The notes under the pieces are model-generated. The model made no database searches. It saw only the letters and a list, made by a program, of their open reading frames with translations, and was not told the DNA's origin. From an uncultured Flavobacteriaceae bacterium (lineage in GTDB: Bacteria; Bacteroidota; Bacteroidia; Flavobacteriales; Flavobacteriaceae): a DNA stretch of 64,000 bases. The stretch covers positions 22,581 to 86,580 of the forward strand of contig CANKUU010000016.1 in NCBI GenBank assembly GCA_947486785.1, given 5' to 3'. Position 1 is the stretch's first letter, and the number at the start of each line of letters is the position of its first letter. Positions 48,101-57,010 of the stretch are shown here, piece by piece. Both the position numbers and the translations under genes were made by a program.

Positions 48101-48451
48101 CTATTTACGTATTTCTTTAATTCGAGCTTTCTTACCAGTTAACTCTCTAAAGTAGTAAATACGAGATCTTCTTACTTTACCTTGTTTGTTTACTTCTATT
48201 TTTTGAAGTGCAGGCATGTTTACAGGGAAAATACGCTCAACGCCAACCGTACCTGACATTTTTCGTATAGTAAAGGTTTCCGTTGCTCCAGACCCTCTTC
48301 TTTGAATTACAACACCTTTAAAAAACTGTGTTCTTTTTTTCTCACCTTCTTTAATTTCGTAGTATACTGTAATTGTATCACCAGAAGAGAATTTTGGGAA
48401 TTCTTTTTTAGTAACAAATTCGTTTTCTACAAATTGGATTAATTCTTCCAT
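48101..48451 (-). CDS. rplS: 50S ribosomal protein L19
   Basis: This is a ribosomal protein at the 30S-50S interface. The 116-residue sequence shows FSSGDTITVYYEIKEGEKKRTQFFKG, the L19 signature around RRGSGATETFTIRKMSGTVGVERIFPVNMP, and the basic tail RRSRIYYFRELTGKKARIKE. It is complete. It is transcribed from its own promoter (48522-48551) rather than solely from trmD upstream. Confidence 0.98.
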   Translation of the reverse strand: MEELIQFVENEFVTKKEFPKFSSGDTITVYYEIKEGEKKRTQFFKGVVIQRRGSGATETFTIRKMSGTVGVERIFPVNMPALQKIEVNKQGKVRRSRIYYFRELTGKKARIKEIRK

Positions 48452-48521
48452 ATCTAAATATTATCTTGTAATGCTTATATCAACATTCACGATTTTCGTC
48501 AGAGGTTAATTTAACAGGGTG

Positions 48522-48551
48522 CAAAAATAGGTAATAATTGACAAACAACAA
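48522..48551 (-). promoter_or_regulatory. rplS promoter
   Basis: On the minus strand TTG (48551-48549), a 19-base spacer and TATTTTTG (48529-48522) match the Bacteroidota consensus exactly. The predicted start near 48516 gives a leader of about 65 bases, long enough for a regulatory structure, though none is obvious. Confidence 0.65.
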
Positions 48552-48610
48552 GAAGAATTATATTTTTTTTCTTAAGTGGTTTAGGCATAAAGTGCCTGCC
48601 GATTTTATTT

Positions 48611-49285
48611 TTATTCTAAAAGATCGGGTCTAAGTTTTTCTGTACGTTTATATGCTTCATTTTCGCGCCACTCTTCAATTTTTGGAAAGTTTCCGCTTAA
48701 TAATATTTCTGGTACTTTTTGCCCTTTATATTCTGCAGGTCTTGTATATATTGGAGGTGCTAACAAATTGTCTTGAAAGGTGTCGGTTAGGGCAGAGGTT
48801 TCATTACTTAATACACCAGGTATTAAGCGAATAATAGTATCACATAAGATAGCGGCGCCTAATTCACCTCCCGAAAGCACATAATCACCTATTGAGATTT
48901 CTTTGGTTATAAACATATCACGCACACGCTGGTCAACGCCTTTGTAATGACCGCAGAGTATCAAAAGATTTTCTTGAAGTGAAATTTTATTCGCCATTTG
49001 CTGGTTTAGCGTTTCTCCATCGGGTGTCATGTAAATAATTTCATCATATTCTCGCTCTGACTTTAGAGCTGAAATACATTTATCAATTGGTTCAATCATT
49101 AAAACCATACCAGCTCCACCGCCAAATTGATAGTCATCTACTTGATTATAACTCTTGTTAGTATAGTCTCTTAAATTGTGAAAATGGACTTCTACTAATT
49201 CTTTTTGGATTGCTCTTTTAAGAATGGAGGCCTCGAACGGACTTTTCAATAACTCTGGAAGGACTGTAATAATGTCAATTCGCAT
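48611..49285 (-). CDS. trmD: tRNA (guanine-N1)-methyltransferase
   Basis: It methylates G37 of tRNAs that read CNN and related codons, with SAM. The 224-residue SPOUT-class protein carries [20 protein letters not shown], the trefoil-knot residues of [26 protein letters not shown] and [16 protein letters not shown]. It lies between rplS and the frameshifted acetyltransferase gene, 12 bases downstream of the latter's stop. Start ATG at 49285. Confidence 0.97.
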   Translation of the reverse strand: MRIDIITVLPELLKSPFEASILKRAIQKELVEVHFHNLRDYTNKSYNQVDDYQFGGGAGMVLMIEPIDKCISALKSEREYDEIIYMTPDGETLNQQMANKISLQENLLILCGHYKGVDQRVRDMFITKEISIGDYVLSGGELGAAILCDTIIRLIPGVLSNETSALTDTFQDNLLAPPIYTRPAEYKGQKVPEILLSGNFPKIEEWRENEAYKRTEKLRPDLLE

Positions 49286-49297
49286 TATATAATATTT

Positions 49298-49746
49298 TCA
49301 AAAATCTTTAACGGACCAAAAGTAGTGAAAACAAGTCGTATCTTTTTTCCAACCTAAAGATTCATATAGTTTTTGTGCAGGATTATTAATTTCTGTTTCT
49401 AACGCTAAACCTTTAAATCCTTTTTGTTTGCAATATCTTTGTGCTTCTTGTAGTAATAATTGTCCTGCTTTTTTACCGCGATGCTTTCTTGTTACATAGA
49501 GATCATTTAAAGTAAAAATGCGTTGTAGTGAAACAGATGAAAAAGAAGTATATAGTTGTACAAAACCAATGCATTCTTCATTGCTAATTGTAAGAAATAT
49601 TGAAGATTCGTTATTTTCTAAACGATCCTTAATAAACTGGTTAGCGGCAACAATATTTGAGCTTTGAGAATAAAAAACACGGTATTCATCTCAAATAATG
49701 TAGCTATTTGCGAGAGGTGGTTAAGATTTGCTTTGATAATTTTCAC
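49298..49746 (-). pseudogene. Frameshifted GNAT N-acetyltransferase
   Basis: On the minus strand the reading starts at a GTG (49746) with KIIKANLNHLSQIATLF, then needs a frame change at about 49688-49695 to continue as DEYRVFYSQSSNIVAANQF and on to the acetyl-CoA-binding YVTRKHRGKKAGQLLL and the closing YESLGWKKDTTCFHYFW, ending at a TGA (49300-49298). The length of 449 bases is two more than a multiple of three, and GAGATG at the break could be GATG with a duplicated GA. Everything else reads as a typical 148-residue GNAT enzyme. It is either a recent pseudogene or an assembly error. It lies immediately upstream of trmD. Confidence 0.8.
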
Positions 49747-49758
49747 TACTGTAGATCA

Positions 49759-49784
49759 AAAAAAAACCCCCGAAGGAGTTTTTT
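49759..49784 (-). terminator. UUCG-loop terminator of the gene at 49787
   Basis: On the minus strand AACTCC, loop TTCG and GGGGTT pair (about 49780-49765) and are followed by a T-run (to 49757). The stem can extend through flanking A/T pairs, and the UUCG tetraloop is especially stable. It overlaps the end region of the gene by no more than a few bases. Confidence 0.8.
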
Positions 49785-49786
49785 AA

Positions 49787-50410
49787 TTATTTAGATTTTT
49801 TGTATTTGTTTATTTCGTCTTGTAATTGTCTACTTATTTTTTGCTCTCGCTCCAAGGCTCGGCGTCTGTGATCTTCATATTCAGATTCCACTTCAGCTAA
49901 TGAGGTTTTTGCTTCTTGAGTTAGAATATTACTTCTTCTAAATTTGTACATGAAAAATAACATTAATACCATTAAGCCACCAATGATAGACCATAAGATG
50001 CTATTGTAAGTGCCTTTTGAAACTAAAATGCCCAAAAAAGACATGTTGTCTTTTTCTTCCGTCACTCCAACAAGTTTGTTAGTGGTGTCTTCTAATTTTT
50101 CATTTAAGGAAGTAATTGTAGACTCGTGAGCTGCAATTGTTTTCTTTAGTTCTATTGCTCTTAGCTTTAGCCCCTTTAGAGAATCCAATACATTTTGATG
50201 TAGTTTATCTAAAGATAATGAACGTACAACTTCGTACTTTTTTCCATCAGATCGATAATTACCCGATTTTTTGATGATGTACTCGAATTGACTATCAATA
50301 GAGCCTTTGTCAAGAGATAATTCTGATTTTTTTTCTATGGTTTCTTGAGCAGTTAGCGAACTCGTTAAAAATAAAGCTAACACTAAACCTATTATTGTAA
50401 GAGACTTCAT
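49787..50410 (-). CDS. Exported single-span coiled-coil protein of unknown function
   Basis: This is a 207-residue protein with a signal peptide (about 1-21, ending LTAQ), a helical region with LDKLHQNVLDSLKGLKLRAI and SLNEKLEDTTNKLVGVTEEKD (coiled coil), one transmembrane span (about 141-160, SIIGGLMVLMLFFMYKFR) and a charged C-terminal helix full of Glu, Arg and Lys. In databases such genes are often mislabelled tRNA methyltransferase because they sit near trmD, but nothing here resembles a methyltransferase. It is probably an envelope or scaffolding protein; the function is unknown. Confidence 0.75.
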   Translation of the reverse strand: MKSLTIIGLVLALFLTSSLTAQETIEKKSELSLDKGSIDSQFEYIIKKSGNYRSDGKKYEVVRSLSLDKLHQNVLDSLKGLKLRAIELKKTIAAHESTITSLNEKLEDTTNKLVGVTEEKDNMSFLGILVSKGTYNSILWSIIGGLMVLMLFFMYKFRRSNILTQEAKTSLAEVESEYEDHRRRALEREQKISRQLQDEINKYKKSK

Positions 50411-50557
50411 AAATGTACTACTTGAACTTAATTTATTAAAAGATTGCGAAAGTAATTAATAAAATCAATTAATGGAAGTAAAAACTTACTAACCCGTTTC
50501 AAAATTAGAAAATGGTGAAAGAAAATAATAAATTTTTACTATAAAATAGTTGATCTT

Positions 50558-52006
50558 TTAATAGTAAGTAAACCTTCTAACTTTTGCAATATATTTTGCT
50601 AAACGTATGACTTGATGTGAGTAACCATTTTCGTTGTCATACCATATATAAAGTATTATGTTTTTACCATCTTTGGTTACTATCGTGGCGTTACTGTCAT
50701 AAATGGCAGGAGCCGAAGTTCCTATAATATCTGATGAAACCATCTCTTTACTTAGAGAGTATTGTATTTGTTCTACTAAATCACCTTCTAGGGCATACTT
50801 TTTTAAAATAGTATTTACCCCCTGTATAGAAGTTTTGTTCTCTACCTCTAAGTTTAAAATGGCTAAAGAACCGTTTGGCACTGGCACGCGAATAGCGTTT
50901 GAACTTAATTTGCCCTTTAATGAAGGTAGCGCTTTGGCTACTGCTTGGCCCGCACCAGTTTCGGTTATTACCATATTTAAAGCAGCTGCTCGTCCTCTTC
51001 TAAATTTACTATGCATATTGTCAACTAAATTTTGATCGTTGGTATATGCATGAATTGTTTCTAAGTGTCCTTTTACAATGCCTAATGAGTCTTCTATTAC
51101 TTGAAGAACAGGTGTAATGGCATTGGTGGTGCAAGAAGCGGCAGAAAATATTTTAGTGGTATCAGGATTATATTCTTTATGATTAACGCCATGAACAATA
51201 TTTGGTACTTCTTTACCTGGGGCAGTTAATAAAACGCGTGCGGCCCCATTTGATTTTAAATGTCGACTAAGCTCTTTTTTATCTCTAAAAGCACCCGTGT
51301 TATCAATAATGAGTGCATTTGAAATACCATAAGTAGTATAATCTATATCTTCTGGCTGTGCTGCATTAATAACGTGTACGGTTGTACCATTAATTATTAA
51401 AGCGTTTTTTGCACTATCTACAGAAATAGTTCCCATAAACTTTCCATGTACAGAATCTGTACGTAATAAGTCAGCTCTTTTTTCTAAAATATCAGCACTA
51501 GTTTTACCCCTTGTAACAATCGCCCTAAGACGTAACTGATTGCCTTTTCCAGTTTTCGCCATTAATTCACGAGCTAACAACCTTCCAATTCTTCCAAAAC
51601 CATAGAGAACAACGTCTTTTGGTTTAATTTCTGAGGTATCATTTGCTCCTTTTAATTTTGAAATAACAAAAGCTTTAACATCATTAAAGTTATTTTCGTC
51701 TGAATGATATTCATAAGTTAATTTACCAATATCTAACTTTGATGGAGGTAGCTTAATATGACTTATTGCTCTAAGAATCTCAACTGAATCAAAAATAGAA
51801 ATAGGTTTTTGAACAAAAGCCCCTGCATATTCATGTAGATGAATAATATCGCTGACATTTTTATCGATAATTTGATTTTTAAAAAGCACAATTTCTATAG
51901 ATTTATCATACCAAAGATCACTCGTTAGTTTAATAAATTCGGTTGTTGCTTTTCTTCTATCGGCTTGAAACGCTAATTCTTTTTCGTAGGACTTAAAGTT
52001 GGACAT
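50558..52006 (-). CDS. gap: Glyceraldehyde-3-phosphate dehydrogenase, long form
   Basis: This is an NAD(P)-dependent glycolytic/gluconeogenic enzyme. From the ATG at 52006 it has 482 residues; the ORF runs 26 codons further upstream but that part is hydrophobic and unlike the family. Residues 1-130 are an N-terminal extension absent from common GAPDH (about 335 residues). The Rossmann motif GFGRIGR is at 136-142 and the catalytic Cys292 in SAASCTTNAITP. Bacteroidota often carry such a long GAPDH besides a standard one; that may be used in gluconeogenesis, but this is not shown here. Complete and intact. Confidence 0.92.
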   Translation of the reverse strand: MSNFKSYEKELAFQADRRKATTEFIKLTSDLWYDKSIEIVLFKNQIIDKNVSDIIHLHEYAGAFVQKPISIFDSVEILRAISHIKLPPSKLDIGKLTYEYHSDENNFNDVKAFVISKLKGANDTSEIKPKDVVLYGFGRIGRLLARELMAKTGKGNQLRLRAIVTRGKTSADILEKRADLLRTDSVHGKFMGTISVDSAKNALIINGTTVHVINAAQPEDIDYTTYGISNALIIDNTGAFRDKKELSRHLKSNGAARVLLTAPGKEVPNIVHGVNHKEYNPDTTKIFSAASCTTNAITPVLQVIEDSLGIVKGHLETIHAYTNDQNLVDNMHSKFRRGRAAALNMVITETGAGQAVAKALPSLKGKLSSNAIRVPVPNGSLAILNLEVENKTSIQGVNTILKKYALEGDLVEQIQYSLSKEMVSSDIIGTSAPAIYDSNATIVTKDGKNIILYIWYDNENGYSHQVIRLAKYIAKVRRFTYY

Positions 52007-52073
52007 ATTAAATATGGAGTTGTTTAATTTTTGTAAAAATATAGATAAGAAACGATTTGTTTTAAATAAAATT

Positions 52074-52104
52074 AAAAAAAACACCTTTTAAAAGGTGTTT
52101 TTTT
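52074..52104 (-). terminator. Terminator of the htrA gene
   Basis: AAACACCTTTT (52079-52089) and AAAAGGTGTTT (52090-52100) form an uninterrupted palindrome whose A-run on the left supplies the T-run on the minus strand. It is 30-55 bases after the protease stop. Confidence 0.8.
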
Positions 52105-52129
52105 GTTGAAATCATAACTTTTAAAGAAT

Positions 52130-53524
52130 TTACTGGAATATGAGCCTTTCCTTTTCACCGTCTTCATTTATCATTGTAATACTCGTTTTACCATATCTCG
52201 ATATTTGACTAAACAATTCTCTTGCCTCTTCAACATTACCTATTTCTTGGTTATCCAATGAAAGTAAAATTTTTCCTTCCAAACCGTAACCTCTGAAAGT
52301 TTCTGGAACCCCTGTTATTTTTACTCCCTTGTTTGTATCAAACTTTTTACGATCTTTTTCGGTTAGATTTTTAACCACTAAGCCAAGGTGTGGTATAATT
52401 GCGGTTAATCTTTCCGTTAAAATAACTGGTATTGTTAGTTCTTCCCCATCTCTTTCTATAGTTACTTGTACCTCGTCATTTGGTCGTTTTGTTGATAGGT
52501 AACCAGAAAGATCAGGATATTTTCGCACTTTTATATCGTCTAATTTTTTAATAATATCACCTTCAAGTAATCCTGCTTTTTCTGCCCCTGAGCCTTCCTC
52601 AACATCTGAAATGTATACTCCTTCAATTTCATTGAAGCCGTTTTCAACAGCATAGGGTGTGTTGGCTCTAAGGGCGCTAATACCAAGCATTCCTTTTTGT
52701 ATTGAACCATATTCCATTATATCATCAACCACCTTTTTCGCGATATTACTTGGTACAGCAAATGAGTATCCTACATAAGAACCGGTCTGCGATGAGATAG
52801 CGGTATTAATTCCTACTAAATCACCATTGGTATTTACCAGAGCGCCTCCGCTATTTCCTGGATTTACAGCTGCGTCTGTTTGAATAAAAGATTGATTTTT
52901 TCCTAAATCTCTAGCCTTTGCACTTACAATACCAGCGGTAACTGTTGATGTTAAATTGAACGGATTACCTACAGCCAGTACCCATTCGCCAATTTTTGTA
53001 TTATCAGAGTCTCCAAACGCCAAATATGGTAATTTCTTTTTTGCTTCAATTTTAATCAAGGCAATGTCTGAGTTTGGGTCTGAGCCTATTAATTCGGCAT
53101 CGTAAGTTTTGTTGTTATTCAAAGTTACCTGTAATTTGTCTGCTTTTGCAATCACATGGTTATTGGTAACTATATGGCCGTCTTGAGATATAATAACACC
53201 AGATCCGGTACCGACTTGGGCTTTTTGACTTCCACCGCTAGAACCATAGAAAAAATCCCAAGGACTAGAGGGGGCTCGTCCTATGATCACACTTTTAACG
53301 TGTACTACTGCATTCACGGTTTGTTCTGCTGCTACAGTAAAATCAATTTCGTTAATCCCTGAGCCTTTAGACGAGGTAGGGGTGTAACTGGTATTAAATA
53401 CAGAACTTTTATCATTTGATTCAACGATGGTGTAGTTCGAATTTTCAAAAAGTAATTTATAAGTACCTAGTGTAATTGCGCCCGCAAATACAGCTACCAA
53501 TAACAAGCTTCCAATTTTTTTCAT
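52130..53524 (-). CDS. HtrA/Deg family periplasmic serine protease
   Basis: This is an envelope quality-control protease and chaperone. It has 464 residues with an N-terminal membrane anchor or signal (about 4-26), the trypsin-like catalytic triad His123 (IVTNNHVIAKAD), Asp153 (NSDIALIKI) and Ser225 (NPGNSGGALV), and two PDZ domains (about 255-350 and 365-460). This matches DegQ/DegP-type proteins. It is divergent from dapF over 131 bases; a TAATTTTG element on the minus strand (53560-53553) could be its -7 box, without a -33 TTG. Confidence 0.93.
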   Translation of the reverse strand: MKKIGSLLLVAVFAGAITLGTYKLLFENSNYTIVESNDKSSVFNTSYTPTSSKGSGINEIDFTVAAEQTVNAVVHVKSVIIGRAPSSPWDFFYGSSGGSQKAQVGTGSGVIISQDGHIVTNNHVIAKADKLQVTLNNNKTYDAELIGSDPNSDIALIKIEAKKKLPYLAFGDSDNTKIGEWVLAVGNPFNLTSTVTAGIVSAKARDLGKNQSFIQTDAAVNPGNSGGALVNTNGDLVGINTAISSQTGSYVGYSFAVPSNIAKKVVDDIMEYGSIQKGMLGISALRANTPYAVENGFNEIEGVYISDVEEGSGAEKAGLLEGDIIKKLDDIKVRKYPDLSGYLSTKRPNDEVQVTIERDGEELTIPVILTERLTAIIPHLGLVVKNLTEKDRKKFDTNKGVKITGVPETFRGYGLEGKILLSLDNQEIGNVEEARELFSQISRYGKTSITMINEDGEKERLIFQ

Positions 53525-53630
53525 AGTACCTAAATAATTAAAATTTAATACCCAAAATTATATATTTTATCCAAAAAAAGGTATTCTTTTAACGACTTTT
53601 TAACTGCTAAAATTTCCTTAATATTTGTTC

Positions 53631-53638
53631 TATCTTTG
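53631..53638 (+). promoter_or_regulatory. -7 element for dapF
   Basis: TATCTTTG matches TANNTTTG, 17 bases before the dapF ATG at 53656. No TTG at the right -33 distance is seen. It would drive the dapF-acetyltransferase-mltG operon. Confidence 0.4.
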
Positions 53639-53655
53639 TCTTTGAATTTTACGAT

Positions 53656-54429
53656 ATGACACTAACTTTTTATAAATATCAAGGTACAGGTAATGATTTT
53701 GTTATTTTAGATAATCGAGCCTTACTATTTCCTAAAGAGGATACACAGCTAGTCGCTAGACTGTGCGATAGAAGATTCGGTGTAGGAGGCGATGGTCTTA
53801 TTTTATTAGAAAATGATTCTAAATTAGACTTTAAAATGGTCTATTATAACGCGGATGGTAATCAAAGTACCATGTGTGGTAATGGCGGCAGATGTCTGGT
53901 AGCTTTTGCAAAACATTTAGGTATTATTGAAAACAAAGCTACTTTTAATGCGATTGATGGTTTTCATACGGCTATAATTGATTCGGCTAAAGTGAGCCTA
54001 CAAATGTCAAATGTAAGTGAGGTAAAGAAAAAATCGAATTCTTTTTTTTTAGATACAGGTTCGCCACATCATGTGCAAATCGTAGAAAATTTAAAAGACT
54101 TTAATGTTAATAAAGAAGGTGCAAAATTAAGATATGGTATTTATGGTGCAACCGGAAGTAATATTAACTTTGTAGAACAGATAGATAAAAATACTTTTGC
54201 AGTAAGAACTTACGAGCGTGGTGTGGAAAATGAAACACTTTCGTGCGGAACCGGAGTAACTGCTGTAGCTATTGCTATGCATAGCGCGGGTATAGCAGCA
54301 GCGAAAGACATTATAATACATACAAAAGGAGGTCATTTACAGGTTCAATTTAAGAAAGACCAAGAGTATACAGATATCTACTTAACAGGGCCCGCAGTAT
54401 TAGTTTTTAAAGGTGAAATTGAATGTTGA
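53656..54429 (+). CDS. dapF: Diaminopimelate epimerase
   Basis: It converts LL- to meso-diaminopimelate for lysine and peptidoglycan synthesis. The two catalytic cysteines are Cys74 in TMCGNGGRC and Cys197 in SCGTGVTAVA. The opening FYKYQGTGNDFVILDN is the family signature. The length of 257 residues is standard. The stop overlaps the start of the next gene by 7 bases, so the two are translationally coupled; with mltG this makes a cell-wall-related operon. Confidence 0.97.
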   Translation: MTLTFYKYQGTGNDFVILDNRALLFPKEDTQLVARLCDRRFGVGGDGLILLENDSKLDFKMVYYNADGNQSTMCGNGGRCLVAFAKHLGIIENKATFNAIDGFHTAIIDSAKVSLQMSNVSEVKKKSNSFFLDTGSPHHVQIVENLKDFNVNKEGAKLRYGIYGATGSNINFVEQIDKNTFAVRTYERGVENETLSCGTGVTAVAIAMHSAGIAAAKDIIIHTKGGHLQVQFKKDQEYTDIYLTGPAVLVFKGEIEC

Positions 54430-54947
54430 ATTTAAAAGGAGAGCTTGTTTATTTACGCGCATTAGAGTCAGATGATCTCGATTTTTTATATCACCTTGAA
54501 AATGATACTTCTTTGTGGGAGATTAGTGGCACCACAACACCTTATTCTAAAGGTGTATTACAATTGTATTTAGATAATTCGCATCGCGATATCTATGAAG
54601 TAAAGCAGTTACGTTTAGCTATATGCTTGAAAAATAATCGGCTCATTGGACTTATTGATTTATTTGATTTCGACCCAAAAAATCAGAGAGCAGGGGTAGG
54701 GGTGGTGGTACGAAATTCTGAGGATCGTAATAGAGGCGCAGGTACTGAGGCATTACAACTTTTAGTTGATTACGCATTTTCTATCTTAAACCTAAGGCAG
54801 TTATATGCAAATGTATCTGAGTCTAATACAGCAAGTATTAAGCTGTTTAGTAAAATGGGGTTTATTAAAGTGGGAGTTAAAAAGGATTGGATTTTCGATA
54901 ATGGATCTTATAAAAACGAAATTTTATTTCAAAAAATAAACAACTAA
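54423..54947 (+). CDS. GNAT family N-acetyltransferase (RimJ/RimL-like)
   Basis: This is a 174-residue acetyltransferase with LVYLRALESDDLDFLYHLEN at the start, the acetyl-CoA pyrophosphate loop RNSEDRNRGAGTEALQLLVDY (about 96-116, R-G-A-G core) and the NVSESNTASIKLFSKMGF helix near 141-158. This is the SpeG/RimJ-like arrangement; the substrate (ribosomal protein, spermidine or other) is unknown. It overlaps dapF upstream by 7 bases and shares one base with the mltG start, so three genes are fully coupled. Confidence 0.88.
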   Translation: MLNLKGELVYLRALESDDLDFLYHLENDTSLWEISGTTTPYSKGVLQLYLDNSHRDIYEVKQLRLAICLKNNRLIGLIDLFDFDPKNQRAGVGVVVRNSEDRNRGAGTEALQLLVDYAFSILNLRQLYANVSESNTASIKLFSKMGFIKVGVKKDWIFDNGSYKNEILFQKINN

Positions 54948-55990
54948 TGTATATAAAGAAAATAGTCTTAATTGTAGTTTTAATAAGTCTTTTAGGGGGT
55001 GGTGTTTTTGCTTATAAAGTCTACAATGCAGTTTTGAGCCCCAATACGGCATTCAACAATAAAGAGGCAACCATTTTTATTCGTTCTACAGATACCTTCG
55101 AAGATGTATCGCAGACCCTTATGCCCTTATTAAAAGATTTTGATGCTTTTGTTCAGTTAGCAGAAAGAAAAGGATATGCTTCAAATGTTAAATCTGGCAA
55201 GTATATTATCAAAAAAGGAATGAATAATAATGCTATAATTAATTCGCTTCGTAGTGCTAACATTCCAGTAAAAGTTTCTTTTAATAATCAAGAGCGTTTG
55301 GCCACTTTAGCGGGTAGAATTTCAAAACAAATAGAACCTGATAGTTTAGAGCTGCTAAAAACTTTTAACGATACAGAGTTTTTAAAAACAAATGGTTTTA
55401 ATGCTGATACAAAATTGGCAATGTATTTACCAAATAGTTACGAATTTTTTTGGAATACCTCTGCTGAAGAATTTAGAGATCGTATGTTAAAAGAGTACAA
55501 ACGATTCTGGAATGAGGATCGTTTAGCCAAAGCAAATGCTCTAAATCTTAAACCTGTTGAAGTAATTTCTCTTGCCGCTATCGTTCATAAAGAGACCGCG
55601 AAGATTGAGGAAAGGCCAAAAGTAGCAGGATTGTATTTAAATAGAGTGCGAAGAGGAATGCTCCTACAAGCAGATCCAACGGTAATTTATGCGATGAAAA
55701 AGCATCAAAATAATTTTGACTTAGTAATAAAACGTGTTTTATATAAAGATTTAGAACTTGATTCTCCTTATAATACCTATAAATATAAAGGTGTGCCCCC
55801 TGGCCCCATTACAATGCCAGATATTTCCGCTATTGATGCGGTTTTAAATGCAGATAAGCACGATTATATTTATATGGTTGCTAATGTTGAGAACTTTGGT
55901 TACCACAAGTTTGCCAAAACTGCCGCACAGCACAGCCGAAATAAAGTGCAGTACGTCAGATGGATTAATGCTCAGAAAATTAAAAGATAA
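54947..55990 (+). CDS. mltG: Endolytic murein transglycosylase
   Basis: This is an inner-membrane lytic enzyme that cuts nascent glycan strands and sets their length. It has 347 residues: N-terminal anchor (about 4-25), a LysM-like region and the YceG catalytic domain with Glu216 in VHKETAKIEERPKVAGLYLNR, then ADPTVIYAM and SPYNTYKYKGVPPGPITMP, the family hallmarks. Its ATG overlaps the stop of the acetyltransferase gene. A terminator follows (55992-56036). Confidence 0.96.
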   Translation: MYIKKIVLIVVLISLLGGGVFAYKVYNAVLSPNTAFNNKEATIFIRSTDTFEDVSQTLMPLLKDFDAFVQLAERKGYASNVKSGKYIIKKGMNNNAIINSLRSANIPVKVSFNNQERLATLAGRISKQIEPDSLELLKTFNDTEFLKTNGFNADTKLAMYLPNSYEFFWNTSAEEFRDRMLKEYKRFWNEDRLAKANALNLKPVEVISLAAIVHKETAKIEERPKVAGLYLNRVRRGMLLQADPTVIYAMKKHQNNFDLVIKRVLYKDLELDSPYNTYKYKGVPPGPITMPDISAIDAVLNADKHDYIYMVANVENFGYHKFAKTAAQHSRNKVQYVRWINAQKIKR

Positions 55991-55991
55991 C

Positions 55992-56036
55992 CTCTAATCT
56001 AAATTTTTAGTCCTTCTATCTGATATTAGAGATTTT
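55992..56036 (+). terminator. Terminator of the dapF-mltG operon
   Basis: CTCTAAT (55992-55998) and ATTAGAG (56025-56031) pair around 26 bases, followed by ATTTTT. The loop is long, so efficiency may be moderate. Confidence 0.5.
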
Positions 56037-56046
56037 TAACAAAATC

Positions 56047-56080
56047 TTGTGCGTTTAGTTGAATTGCCATAGTACCTTTG
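56047..56080 (+). promoter_or_regulatory. Promoter of the lysozyme-like gene
   Basis: TTG (56047-56049), 23 bases, then TACCTTTG (56073-56080), an exact -7 match. The spacing is at the long end for this promoter class. A leader of about 48 bases precedes the ATG at 56134. Confidence 0.4.
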
Positions 56081-56133
56081 CCCCTCGTAGTTTAGACAAT
56101 ATCCAATTATGGATTAATCTTAAAATATGTGAT

Positions 56134-56763
56134 ATGAGAAAGTGGACAATTTTATCAAGTCCCCTGATCAATACCTTTGTCTTTTTGAGTTTTGGTTTTA
56201 TAACTACAAATGTAGAAGTGCCTAAAGCTCTTAAAGTAACACAACCTACTGAAGTTTTGTTCCCCAAAAACAAAACTGTTTATAGCAAGACAATAGGAAC
56301 TCCACCTTTTTTAGGGAGTTCATATGTCGGATTCAAAGAAGCCTTGGCTTTTAAAGAGTCATCAGGTAATTATTTTATTACAAATACATTAGGCTATTTG
56401 GGTAAATATCAATTTGGTGTTGGCACACTACATTTAATAGGTGTGTATGATGCAAGGTTATTTTTAAATAATCCTAAACTTCAAGAGAAAGTATTTAAAG
56501 CGAATATTGCTCGGAATAAATGGATTCTCCGAAGGGATATAAAAAGATTTGATGGTAAATGGATTAAAGGAGTAAAAGTAACAGAATCAGGAATGTTGGC
56601 TGCGGCACATTTAGCAGGGGCGGGCAACGTAAAAAAATACTTGCGATCATATGGTAAGTATGATGTAAAAGACTCCTACGGAACAAATATAGCCGACTAC
56701 ATTCGTAAGTTTTCTGGTTATGATGTTTCAGATATTCTGCCAAAAAGAAATGCAAGAATTTAA
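56134..56763 (+). CDS. Lysozyme/transglycosylase-like exported protein
   Basis: This is a 209-residue protein from the ATG at 56134 (MRKWTILSS); the ORF extends 25 codons upstream but this start yields a hydrophobic signal segment (about 9-23). The core EALAFKESSGNYFITNTLGYLGKYQFG has the catalytic-Glu (Glu75)-ESSGNY...G-YQFG pattern of lysozyme-fold peptidoglycan hydrolases, and MLAAAHLAGAGNVKKYL is typical of their last helix. It probably cuts peptidoglycan in the periplasm, like the neighbour mltG, but uses its own promoter and a strong terminator. I cannot place it in a named family. Confidence 0.72.
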   Translation: MRKWTILSSPLINTFVFLSFGFITTNVEVPKALKVTQPTEVLFPKNKTVYSKTIGTPPFLGSSYVGFKEALAFKESSGNYFITNTLGYLGKYQFGVGTLHLIGVYDARLFLNNPKLQEKVFKANIARNKWILRRDIKRFDGKWIKGVKVTESGMLAAAHLAGAGNVKKYLRSYGKYDVKDSYGTNIADYIRKFSGYDVSDILPKRNARI

Positions 56764-56788
56764 CAATACTATGTATATATGAAGATGG

Positions 56789-56823
56789 TAGGTCTCAACA
56801 ATAATGTTGGGGCCTATTTTTTT
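56789..56823 (+). terminator. Strong terminator of the lysozyme-like gene
   Basis: TAGGTCTCAAC (56789-56799), loop AATAAT and GTTGGGGCCTA (56806-56816) form an 11-bp stem with G-U pairs, followed by seven T. Confidence 0.9.
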
Positions 56824-56835
56824 ATGTTATTTTGA

Positions 56836-57010
56836 GGTGCTTTAAAGAGTAAGCCAAGATTTAAAAATTGATAGATTAAAAATGCCTCTGGATTTATTTT
56901 TGGGGCATTTTTTATGTTTTTGTAAGACCCTTTTTTCAATGCTATGAATTTGAAACTTGTTTTGAGTGAGGTTTGGAGAGCAAAGTCAGACCTTTTTTGT
57001 ACGAAACCAG
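56836..57010 (-). repeat. Dispersed hairpin repeat, copy B (best preserved)
   Basis: This is the longest and clearest copy of the repeat also found at 28533-28690 and, inverted, at 9395-9490. Its core AATGCC (56881-56886) pairs with GGCATT (56904-56909) before a T-run. An ORF of 68 codons (56814-57020, minus strand) covers it but appears to be a by-product. It lies between a terminator and the leftward RsmI-like gene, in non-coding DNA. It resembles a small mobile or retained regulatory element. Confidence 0.55.
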
